Part shown: one piece after another, positions 1 through 6,300 of the stretch
How positions within the stretch are numbered: the stretch's first letter is position 1
Layout of the letters: every line of letters begins with the position of its first letter
Source of the DNA: a bacterium
GTDB taxonomy: Bacteria > Vulcanimicrobiota > Xenobia > Xenobiales > Xenobiaceae
Assembly: GCA_017444045.1 (NCBI GenBank)
Contig: JAFSXO010000024.1
Location: 1 to 9,086 of the forward strand
Length of the DNA: 9,086 nt
Direction: 5' to 3'
Notes under the pieces: generated by a model
Databases searched by the model: none
The model's input: only the letters and a program-made list of their open reading frames with translations
Told to the model about the DNA's origin: nothing
Translations under genes and position numbers: made by a program

Positions 1-1
1 C

Positions 2-640
2 GAGGGCTACAACCCTCAGGCTGAAGCTGCCGAATATCTCACCGAGCTGATGGCCGTAGACCGCGAAAAGCGCGTGGCCGATATAGCCTTCAATGCTGGC
101 AGCTATGCTACCGGCTGCAAGACCACGCTTACTGGCGAAAACCAGTTTAGCCATGCCAATTCTGATCCGCTCAATACCCTGCTGACCGGCTTGGATGCGC
201 CGTTCGTGCGTCCTAATACCATCGTTATGGGACAGGCGGTCTGGAGCGCCCTGCGCCGCAATGCCAAGATGGTGCAGACCGTATATCCCAACGCCAACGG
301 CAACGGCATAATTACGCCTGAGCAGCTGGCTGGGATTCTCGGCGTGGACCGTGTGCTCATTGGGCAGGCCCGCGCCAACCGGGCCAAGCGCGGCGCCGCT
401 CCCAATATCGACTACCTCTGGGGCAAGCATCTGGCGATGCTGTACATCGATGCTTCGGCCACTGTCAGCAGCCGCCTGACCTGGGGCTTTACCGCCGAAT
501 TTGGCAGCCGTTCTTCCGGTGTTATTCCGGCACCGGAGAAGTCCGTGCGCGGCTCCGTGAGGGTCAGGGTCAGCGAGTCACTGCGCGAGCTGGTCGTGTG
601 CCCTGACGCTGGATATTTCATCCAGAATGCCGTGTCATAG
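2..640 (+). CDS. Major capsid protein, C-terminal part (5' end outside window)
   Basis: This is the C-terminal 212 residues of an HK97-fold-type phage major capsid protein, the subunit that forms the icosahedral head. The frame is open from the first complete codon at position 2, so the true start lies upstream; the ATG at 50 is internal. Recognisable stretches are RPNTIVMGQAVWSALRRN (a capsid motif in which a residue range is followed by 'RPNT-V-G--V---L'), then ITPEQLAGILGVDRVLIGQA, then YLWGKHLAMLYID, and a C-terminus with VRVSESLRELVVCPDAGYF. From memory, the same order of motifs occurs in capsid proteins of Mu-like and D3112/B3-like phages and in the phage E-type capsid group. The gene opens the visible operon and is followed by head-tail connector genes, as expected. 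Family membership is recognised by motif pattern only; no alignment was run. Confidence 0.82.
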   Translation, partial: EGYNPQAEAAEYLTELMAVDREKRVADIAFNAGSYATGCKTTLTGENQFSHANSDPLNTLLTGLDAPFVRPNTIVMGQAVWSALRRNAKMVQTVYPNANGNGIITPEQLAGILGVDRVLIGQARANRAKRGAAPNIDYLWGKHLAMLYIDASATVSSRLTWGFTAEFGSRSSGVIPAPEKSVRGSVRVRVSESLRELVVCPDAGYFIQNAVS

Positions 641-655
641 ATAAAATCGCCGTAA

Positions 656-683
656 CCCCGTTTAAAAACGATTTTGAACGGGG
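656..683 (+). repeat. 12-bp hairpin after the capsid gene
   Basis: The arms 656-667 (CCCCGTTTAAAA) and 672-683 (TTTTGAACGGGG) pair over 12 positions, one of them G-U, around a 4-nt loop (ACGA). The hairpin starts 15 nt after the capsid stop codon. No T tract follows on either strand, so it is not a classical rho-independent terminator. It could be an RNA processing or stabilising element that uncouples abundant capsid mRNA from the genes downstream, which is inference. The right arm also contains the TTGAACGGG motif found again at 2601. Confidence 0.7.
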
Positions 684-705
684 TGTGCGAGCGGATTAGT
701 ATAAA
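674..705 (+). promoter_or_regulatory. Possible weak promoter before the connector genes
   Basis: TTGAAC at 674-679 is followed after 17 nt by TAGTAT (697-702), four of six matches to each sigma-70 box; TATAAA at 700-705 lies 20 nt away. The element overlaps the right arm of the hairpin at 656-683. It is weak, and would be within reach of chance if it did not fall in one of only two sizeable gaps in the window. Confidence 0.2.
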
Positions 706-754
706 TGCCCGTTTCGAAAGACGGCTTCATCTAGAGGCGTTTTAGGGCATTTAT
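701..754 (+). repeat. 10-bp inverted repeat, arms ATAAATGCCC / GGGCATTTAT
   Basis: The arms 701-710 and 745-754 are perfect reverse complements separated by 34 nt. The spacer contains two short palindromes, TTTCGAAA (712-719) and TCTAGA (730-735). The right arm runs into the ATG at 753, but the better ribosome binding site and start lie further on at 769-782. The left arm extended to 713 is the reverse complement of 2604-2615 in the other gap. Function is unknown; an operator-like or RNA structural role is possible. Confidence 0.6.
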
Positions 755-768
755 GCGCGTGCGACTTT

Positions 769-773
769 GGAGG
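769..773 (+). promoter_or_regulatory. Ribosome binding site selecting a TTG start
   Basis: GGAGG at 769-773 lies 6 nt upstream of TTG at 780. The in-frame ATG at 753 has no comparable purine-rich site, and it would add nine residues (MRVRLWRRV) that do not fit the start of this family. Confidence 0.7.
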
Positions 774-779
774 CGTGTT

Positions 780-1202
780 TTGTTCTGTACCTGCCAAGAT
801 TTAATAGACCAGCTGGGAGAGCGCACGCTGATCCAGCTTACCGATGACAGTCCCCAGCCTAAGACGGTTAACGCTGCTATCTGCAACGATACCATAGCTG
901 CCGCCGAAGAGCTGATGCTCAGCAAGCTGGCTGGGCGCTATAGGGATGTCAGCGAGCTGCAGTCCACGCCTCTGCTGCGCCGGCTCGCTATAGATATATG
1001 CGCATACTATCTTTATAGCCGCCGCAACAAGGGCGACATAGAAAATGTGAAGCGCCGGTATGACGATGCTATAAAAGAGCTCAGCTGCATTCGGCTGGGG
1101 CAGAGCACGCCGCCTCAGGAGGCTGGCCAGTTTTACGCTTACCGCACCAGCAAGCGCAGCAGCGACCGCTGGTTTACCGACCAGGTATGGGAGCGCTTCT
1201 GA
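780..1202 (+). CDS. Mu gp36-like head-tail connector / head completion protein (DUF1320)
   Basis: This 140-residue protein is recognised as a member of the DUF1320 (Mu gp36, gene J region) family, small mostly helical proteins that act at the head-tail connector during assembly in the cytoplasm. The diagnostic N-terminus reads CTCQDLIDQLGERTLIQLTDD; members typically start with a few residues, then a 'DLI-RFGE-ELIQLTD' block. An acidic helix (AEELMLSKLAGRY), an LLRRLAIDICAYYLYSRR helix and a basic segment with RRYDDAIKEL follow, and family length is about 140 residues. The start is placed at TTG 780 because GGAGG sits 6 nt upstream and because this gives the expected N-terminus; ATG 753 is the alternative. 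The stop overlaps the next start (TGATG at 1200-1204), which suggests translational coupling. Exact role within the connector is inferred from Mu-like gene order. Confidence 0.82.
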   Translation: MFCTCQDLIDQLGERTLIQLTDDSPQPKTVNAAICNDTIAAAEELMLSKLAGRYRDVSELQSTPLLRRLAIDICAYYLYSRRNKGDIENVKRRYDDAIKELSCIRLGQSTPPQEAGQFYAYRTSKRSSDRWFTDQVWERF

Positions 1203-1627
1203 TGACCGCTACAGTACAGGACATTGAGAATGCGATTATAGCCAAGCTGCAGGAAGCTCTGCCGGGCCTGTCGGCTGAGGCATTTCCGGAGCGCCCCGAA
1301 GAGTACGACCTGCTGCATCCTGTAGGCGCTGTGCTGGTGCAGTACGAGGGAGGCACATACAGCGGCAACGCACTGAGCAACGGTATAGCTCAGATCAAGA
1401 CGCTGCGCTTTTCCGTGGTTACACTGGTGCGCAACCTGCGCAGCTCAGACGGCTGCTATGCTGCCATGCAGGCGGTGGCAGATGCTCTGACCGGCTTTGT
1501 CATCCCTGGCACTGTGCGCCCTATGGCCGTTGTCAGCGAGCGCTTTAACACTGAGTATGACGGCGTGTGGTCATACGTGCAGACCGTGGAGACGTCTGTG
1601 CGCATAGCCGCGCAATGCCATCAATAG
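1202..1627 (+). CDS. Mu gp37-like tail completion / terminator protein (DUF1834)
   Basis: This 141-residue protein is recognised as DUF1834 (Mu gp37, gene K region), whose members are thought to cap the tail tube and join it to the head. Visible family features are the N-terminal helix TVQDIENAIIAKLQEALPG, the HPVGAVLVQYEGG strand pair, an IAQIKTLRFSVVTLVRNLR block typical of tail terminator folds (beta strands that reach a helix carrying many small residues), and the C-terminal strand YVQTVETSVRIAA. ATG 1202 is chosen over the in-frame ATG 1187 because it overlaps the previous stop (TGATG) and has GGGAG at 1189-1193, 8 nt upstream. Being the last gene before the tube protein agrees with a terminator or joining function. 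A role as tail terminator is by homology and position, not shown directly. Confidence 0.8.
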   Translation: MTATVQDIENAIIAKLQEALPGLSAEAFPERPEEYDLLHPVGAVLVQYEGGTYSGNALSNGIAQIKTLRFSVVTLVRNLRSSDGCYAAMQAVADALTGFVIPGTVRPMAVVSERFNTEYDGVWSYVQTVETSVRIAAQCHQ

Positions 1628-1657
1628 ATAACAATTAAGCTAAACGAGGAAACAGCT

Positions 1658-2554
1658 ATGCCAAAAAACAGCAAAACCCTTACTTTAGGCGTCGGAGATC
1701 TTTATATAGACGGCCAGGATGTCGGCTATTTAGGCGGTGATGTAACTCACACCACCGAAATAGAAACAGAAGACTTTGAAAGCGGCGTCCCGTCTACCGT
1801 CATAAAAACAATCGTCAAGAAATTCAGCCGTGAGCTGAAGGCCAGCCTAGCTCAAATTGACATTAGCACACTCAAAACCGCGCTCGGCATCGGCGATACC
1901 GTAACTGTCAGCGAAGGCACCGAGCGTATAAACTTCGGCACTAACTACCAGCTGGCTGTCCTGCAGAACGTCATGTTCGTGCATACCCGCGATGATGGCG
2001 AAAAGGTTATCATTTTCTATCCTAAGGCCCAGGTCAAACCGGGCAGCACCGAGCTAAAGTTTAGCCGCGATGGGTATATCATGCAGGATATTACTATTGT
2101 AGCTGTCAGGGATGAAACCCGCGGAGACTGTCCTTTGGGCTTTGTGCAGGTCGGCGCCAGCGTCGAAACTGGGCCTGTGAACAGTCAAAGTAATAGCGGT
2201 GGCAATTCCGCCACTCCCAACGGCAGCAATGGCAATGAGACAGAGTCGAGCATTGTGGCTGTGACAGACGAGTCGGTGTCAGGCGAATCAGAATCGACCT
2301 GGTACAACTACCAGTTAGCCCACGCTGGCGTGGTAGAAGAGCCCGCTCCTGTGGTCAAGAGCGATGATGGTAACACCACGTATGTAGAGGATACCGACTA
2401 TATCTTCGACTATGAGAATGGCATCATCACTACTAATGGTTGCAGCAGCACTACACTGACCGGCGGTGCGACTATCAAGGTCAGCTATTCTTACGACAGC
2501 AACGCTTCCAGCAGCTCGGACGGCACCGACAGTGGCAGCGGCAGCGGAACCTAG
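1658..2554 (+). CDS. Tail tube protein with C-terminal accessory domain
   Basis: This 298-residue protein is most likely the major tail tube subunit, which stacks as rings around the tape measure. Residues 1-172 form the tube-like part: LTLGVGDLYIDGQDVGYLGGDVTHT, a strand-rich core with repeated basic and acidic strands, KVIIFYPKAQVKPGS and YIMQDITIVAVRDE. Residues 173-197 are a low-complexity Ser/Asn/Gly linker. Residues 198-280 form a separate module (LAHAGVVEEPAPVV, TTYVEDTDYIFDYENGIITT, ATIKVSYSY) with the alternating strand pattern of Ig-like or decoration domains attached to phage structural proteins. Residues 281-298 are a Ser/Gly tail. GAGGA at 1646-1650 lies 7 nt before the ATG. A terminator follows closely. 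Alternatively the protein could be a minor tail or decoration protein, but its place before the chaperones favours the tube. No sheath gene is beside it. Confidence 0.72.
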   Translation: MPKNSKTLTLGVGDLYIDGQDVGYLGGDVTHTTEIETEDFESGVPSTVIKTIVKKFSRELKASLAQIDISTLKTALGIGDTVTVSEGTERINFGTNYQLAVLQNVMFVHTRDDGEKVIIFYPKAQVKPGSTELKFSRDGYIMQDITIVAVRDETRGDCPLGFVQVGASVETGPVNSQSNSGGNSATPNGSNGNETESSIVAVTDESVSGESESTWYNYQLAHAGVVEEPAPVVKSDDGNTTYVEDTDYIFDYENGIITTNGCSSTTLTGGATIKVSYSYDSNASSSSDGTDSGSGSGT

Positions 2555-2566
2555 CTTAAGCGCATC

Positions 2567-2592
2567 AGGCCCCGCTTAGCCGGGGCCTTTTT
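2567..2592 (+). terminator. Rho-independent terminator after the tail tube gene
   Basis: AGGCCCCG (2567-2574) pairs with CGGGGCCT (2581-2588) as a perfect 8-bp GC-rich stem with a 6-nt loop, followed by five T residues (2588-2592). It begins 12 nt after the tube gene stop. It is the only strong terminator I see in the window. Because it sits between tail genes that are normally cotranscribed, it probably trims expression of the downstream chaperone and tape measure genes relative to the abundant capsid and tube proteins; that effect is inference. Confidence 0.88.
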
Positions 2593-2600
2593 AATCTGAT

Positions 2601-2629
2601 TTGAACGGGCATTTAAGGCACGTTAAATG
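2601..2629 (+). promoter_or_regulatory. Possible weak promoter before the tail chaperone gene
   Basis: TTGAAC at 2601-2606 is followed after 16 nt by TTAAAT (2623-2628), each four of six to the sigma-70 boxes, and it lies between a terminator and a ribosome binding site (AAGGGG at 2639-2644). The same TTGAACGGG sequence occurs at 674 in the gap after the capsid gene. A promoter here would restart transcription after the terminator. Read-through is an equally valid explanation. Confidence 0.28.
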
Positions 2630-2652
2630 ACGGAACTGAAGGGGTACAGACA

Positions 2653-3024
2653 ATGAGCGAAGACACTTTCATCCTGGAAAAACGTCACAAAGTCGTGGCG
2701 ATTGACGGGCGCAAATTTGTAATGCGCGAGATGGGCGCGGAAGAACTGCGCAACTACTCAAAAGCGCTGCTGGAGGCCAGCCGGAGCCTGAAAGCGAGCT
2801 TGGCCGATAAGCAGGATCTAGAAAGCGCTATGATGGAGGCCTCCGAAACGGAGATCCGCCTGCTGCTGAAGCTGCTTAAAGAGCCTGTGGATGCAGCCAG
2901 ACCGGCAGACAAGGCGTTCTTGAGCGATCTCAGCTACAGCCAGCGGCAGGCCATTTTTAAGGTTCAGGACGACCTGAATGACATGGAGAACCTGCTAAAA
3001 AAAATGGCGAGCCTGCTAGCTTAA
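2653..3024 (+). CDS. Tail assembly chaperone, short (unshifted) product, gpG-like
   Basis: This 123-residue, charged, mainly helical protein has the features of a phage tail assembly chaperone of the lambda gpG type, which coats the tape measure protein and recruits tube subunits during tail assembly. It begins with a short beta part (FILEKRHKVVAIDGRKFVMREM) and continues with helices rich in Glu, Lys and Leu (LRNYSKALLEASRSLKASLADK; TEIRLLLKLLKEPVD). AAGGGG at 2639-2644 lies 8 nt upstream of the ATG. The last codons contain a run of eight A residues, codons CTA AAA AAA ATG, and the frame ends six codons after that run. Position directly between tube and tape measure genes, with a slippery run near its end, is diagnostic of this gene class. 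The protein itself has little sequence similarity that I can name. Confidence 0.78.
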   Translation: MSEDTFILEKRHKVVAIDGRKFVMREMGAEELRNYSKALLEASRSLKASLADKQDLESAMMEASETEIRLLLKLLKEPVDAARPADKAFLSDLSYSQRQAIFKVQDDLNDMENLLKKMASLLA

Positions 3025-3320
3025 GCCCGGAGGCAGAAGCGGCAGGCCTGGGCTGGGCTGAATTAGCCGATATCATCGCCTCCCGCTACGGCATGAGCCC
3101 GCTGGGCGTATGGCGGGAGTATAGTTTAAGACAGATTGTTATTGTGGCCAACCTTGCGATGCGGGGGCGCTATCGTGAGCGGGCATTTCTGGCGGCTCTG
3201 CACGGGGTAAAGCTGGACGAAGAACCGGAATGGAATTTTGGATTTAGTAGTTCTCAGCGGGAGCGCGAGCTGGAAGAATTGCAGGCTTACATAGCAAGAA
3301 AGAAAGCGCAACAGAGGTAG
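2653..3320 (+). CDS. Tail assembly chaperone, -1 frameshift fusion, gpGT-like
   Basis: A -1 slip at 2997-3003 joins the first 117 codons of the chaperone to a downstream frame read from 3003 to the TAG at 3318-3320, giving about 222 residues. After the slip the reading is NGEPASLSPEAEAAGLGWAEL, then ADIIASRYGMSPLGVW, then SLRQIVIVANLAMRGRYRER, and ends with a charged helix. The block 'GLGWAELADIIASRYGMSP--VW---LRQI' looks like the second half of tail chaperone fusions. The -1 frame is open from 2982 to 3317. It has no ATG before 3093, and that ATG has no Shine-Dalgarno site and would cut off the front of the conserved block, so independent translation is unlikely. In lambda-type phages the long form is made at a few percent of the short form and links chaperones to tail subunits; the ratio here is unknown. 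Confidence 0.8.
2985..3047 (+). promoter_or_regulatory. Programmed -1 ribosomal frameshift signal (A8 run with flanking elements)
   Basis: The slippery heptamer A AAA AAA (2997-3003, within the A8 run 2997-3004) is in the proper phase: codons CTA AAA AAA ATG. A GGAG motif at 2985-2988 lies 8 nt upstream and could act like the internal Shine-Dalgarno stimulator of dnaX. Downstream, GCCTGC (3011-3016) can pair with GCAGGC (3042-3047), giving a 6-bp stem that starts 7 nt after the heptamer, the usual spacing for a stimulatory structure. Other pairings in this GC-rich stretch are possible. Transcriptional slippage on A8 could produce the same fusion and is not excluded. Confidence 0.78.
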
Positions 3321-3322
3321 AT

Positions 3323-6300
3323 ATGTCAGAAACTGGCGGCGCTAGCAGCGGCGTAGAGGTAAAGGTTGTATTTAAGGCCGATGTCAGCGAGTTGGAGGAG
3401 GCGAAAAAGTCTCTGGGCAGCTTCGATTCCTCTGCTGGTAGCGACACCAGCGGCTTAGACGATGCTGCTGACGCTGCCGAAAATGCTGAAGAAAAGCTCG
3501 ATGAGCTAAGCGATAGTTCGGAAGAGGCCGGCGAAAAGCTTTCAGAGTTGGGAGAAAGTGCCGAAGAGGCGGCAGAAGGCTTAGAGGCTTTAGACGAAAA
3601 CACCGAGACTGCCGGGGAAAATCTCGGGGCTTTGGGCGAGCAGGCGGATGAGGCTTCGCAGAATCTGGACAGCTTATGCGACAGCGCCGGAGAGGCCGCC
3701 GACAGCCTATCTGATGCCAACGGCAGCGCGGAAGAGATCGGTTCTGCACTGGATGAGCTGGGAGATAGCGCAGAAGCTACGGCAGAGCGAATCAGCGCTG
3801 TAAGCGAAGCGGCAGAAGAGACGGCCGACGAAGTAGAAAATGCCGGCAGTGCTGCCGAGCAGATTAGCGGCAGCCTGGACAGCGCCAGCGAATCTGCGAA
3901 CAAGACAGCCGACAGCCTGAAGGATGTAGGCGAATCGGTTAAGGATACGGCGGATAGCCTGTCTGGGACCGGCGAATCGGTGCAAGGGCTATCAGATTCG
4001 CTGTCAGCTATCGGAGAAGCTACAGAAGAAACCTCTGAAAGTTTATCCTCTGTCAGCGAAGCCGGCGAAGATGCCAATGACAGGCTATCCTCTATCGGCG
4101 TTGCTGCCGAGGAGGCCGGAGAAAGCATTTCGCAGATCGGAGAGGCTGGCGAAGAGGCGGCGGACAATATCGGCGGCATCGGAGAGGCTACAGAAGTAGC
4201 CGGGGAAGCTCTAGGCAGCTTAGGCGACAATGCCGGCGAGGCAGCCGACCAGATCGGCGAGGTCGGCGCGTCTGGCCAGGATGCTGCCGACGACGTGGAA
4301 GAGATCGGCAGCGCGTCTGGCGATGCCAGCGCCCATTTAGAAAAGATCATCGGCCTGCTGGAGCAGATAGCCGCCAAGCTGGATAACGCTGGATCGGCGA
4401 CCGGCGAGGCAAAGGAAGAGGTAGAAGAGGCAGGAGAGGCTGCGGGAAAGTCTGCCGATACATTCAAGGACTTCAGCGAAGCCCTGGGCAAGTTTGAAAA
4501 CCTGGGCAACGGCTTAAAGGGCATTTCGGCTGGCCTTATCGGCATAGGCAAAAGCGCCATCGATACGGCGGGCGAGTTTGAGCAGCTGAGAGCCAAGCTG
4601 GTGACCATCCAAAAGAGCACCGAGGCGGCAAACGATACCTTTGAGTATGCCAAGACTTTAGCTGCGTCTACTCCGTTTGATGTTAAAAGCGTGGTTAATG
4701 CGGCGGTACAGTTGGAGGTTTACGGGCAGGAATCCAAAGATCTGCTGCCCGTTGTGGCCCACCTAGCCTCGGCGATGGGTGGCGATCTGTCGGCGGCAGC
4801 TACGGCCATGGGGCGCGCCCTGAGTGGCTCGAGCGAAGGCCTGCAGTCGCTGAGGGATGTCTTTGGCGTCAGCACGGACAAGCTGGTTAAGTTTGGCGCG
4901 ACGCTTAACAAGCAGGGTGGCGTTGCCGTGGACAGCGCGGAAAATATCGAGAAGCTGAAAAAAGCTTTGGTGGGTTTGGTAAATGCTGAGTTTGACGGTG
5001 GCATTGAGCGCCAGGCTAAGACCATTACCGGCGCGATGGGCCAGATTGAGGACCAGATCACCAATACCAAGGCCGCGATTGGCGATGTGTTTGCGCCTTA
5101 TGTGTCGGTGATAAGCGATCAACTAGCGAATCTGCTGGAAAAACTGCAAGGCTTTGCGCCTGCCATTGCGGTGTTTGGCGGTTTAGCGGCCGCAACTACG
5201 GGACTGGCTGGAACGTTTATTGTAGCTGCGGTGTCTGTTGCTGGCATGAGCGCGGCGATAAAAGCGCTAAGCAAAGATTTTACAGAGCTTAAAACTAAGT
5301 ACGAAAGCTTCAAGGCCGCTAATGCTAATTTTGTCTCGGGTGCCAAGTTGGCCGGTGGCATAAGCTTGGGAATAACTGCGCTTTTGGCTCTAAAAGAGAT
5401 ATCCGATGTTGTCACTGAGAAAATAATCAATAACGAGAAAAAGGCTCAGGCTGAGATTGCGGCACAGTCGAAATCATTGGTACAGCAACGACAACGTTGG
5501 GACGACCTGCGCCATGCAATAGAAAGAGCTACAAAGGCAAAAATTAGATTTAATGGCAAGGATACGTCACCGGACGCTGTAGACGCAGCCAAAGCGCTCG
5601 AAGGAATGTCTGGAGCCCAGATACAGGATGCTGTCGGCGCAGGAAACGTTGAGAAGCTGCGCAATGCTGCGGCGCAGCATGAGAAAGAACTAAAAGAAGT
5701 ACAAAATAATCTAAATAAAGCAAAAGAAGAATACAAAAAGACCATAAAGGAGATTGAAGAACTGAAAGCGGCGCTCGAAATTGCTAAGAGCGATCCAGAA
5801 TTTGCACTTCAATATAGTGTAAGACTGCATAAAGCAAGCAAAAAGCAATTACAGCTGGAAAAAGATATTAAAGAATTTACATCTCGGGAAGCGCAGCTAA
5901 AAGACGAAGCACCTGCGTTTAAAACTGCTGTTGACAAACTTGACGCCGCGCCGGCCAGACTGGAGCTTGCCCAAAAGACAGCTGCTGCCGATCTGGATTT
6001 TGCAAACTTCGCCGCCAAAGCCAAAGACGCCGACGCGCTTTATACGGCTATTGAGCGTATGCGCGGAAGCCTGGCCAGCCTCTACAAATCTGCTGAAGGC
6101 GAACTCGGCCTTAGTCCGTCAGATCTTAAAGATACCACCGCGGTTTTAACCAAAATGGGCGACTTAGCTCGCCAAGGGCAGCAGGATGGTGTCCAGTATA
6201 GGCATCTAAAGGCTATTTTGGACCAGCAGCAAGCCCTCGAGGATACTCAGAAGAAATTGGGAGAGCTGCACAAGCAGAATACCGTTGACAAAGACATTAA

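Noticed and set aside
656..683. Rho-independent terminator after the capsid gene
   Set aside because: The hairpin is good, but no T tract follows on either strand, so I list it only as an inverted repeat.
1187..1201. Longer start (ATG 1187) for the DUF1834 gene
   Set aside because: ATG 1202 overlaps the previous stop and has GGGAG 8 nt upstream. The extra residues MGALL would be read from within the previous gene.
3093..3320. Separate 75-residue gene starting at ATG 3093
   Set aside because: No Shine-Dalgarno site precedes it, and its frame is open upstream to the slippery run at 2997-3003. The conserved block begins before this ATG, so it is read as the shifted half of the chaperone fusion.
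3455..4462. CRISPR array or recent tandem DNA duplication (42-nt period)
   Set aside because: Unit DNA sequences differ strongly, the pattern is at protein level, and there are no identical repeats with unique spacers.
3244..4653. 469-codon open frame on the minus strand, Ser/Ala/Pro-rich
   Set aside because: It lies opposite the repeat array of the tape measure gene. Biased codons (Asp, Glu, Ala, Gly, Ser) avoid minus-strand stops there, the product has simple composition, and there is no ribosome binding site or known family.
5931..6149. 72-codon plus-strand open frame inside the tape measure gene
   Set aside because: It is out of frame with a well supported long gene, lacks a ribosome binding site and has no recognisable features.
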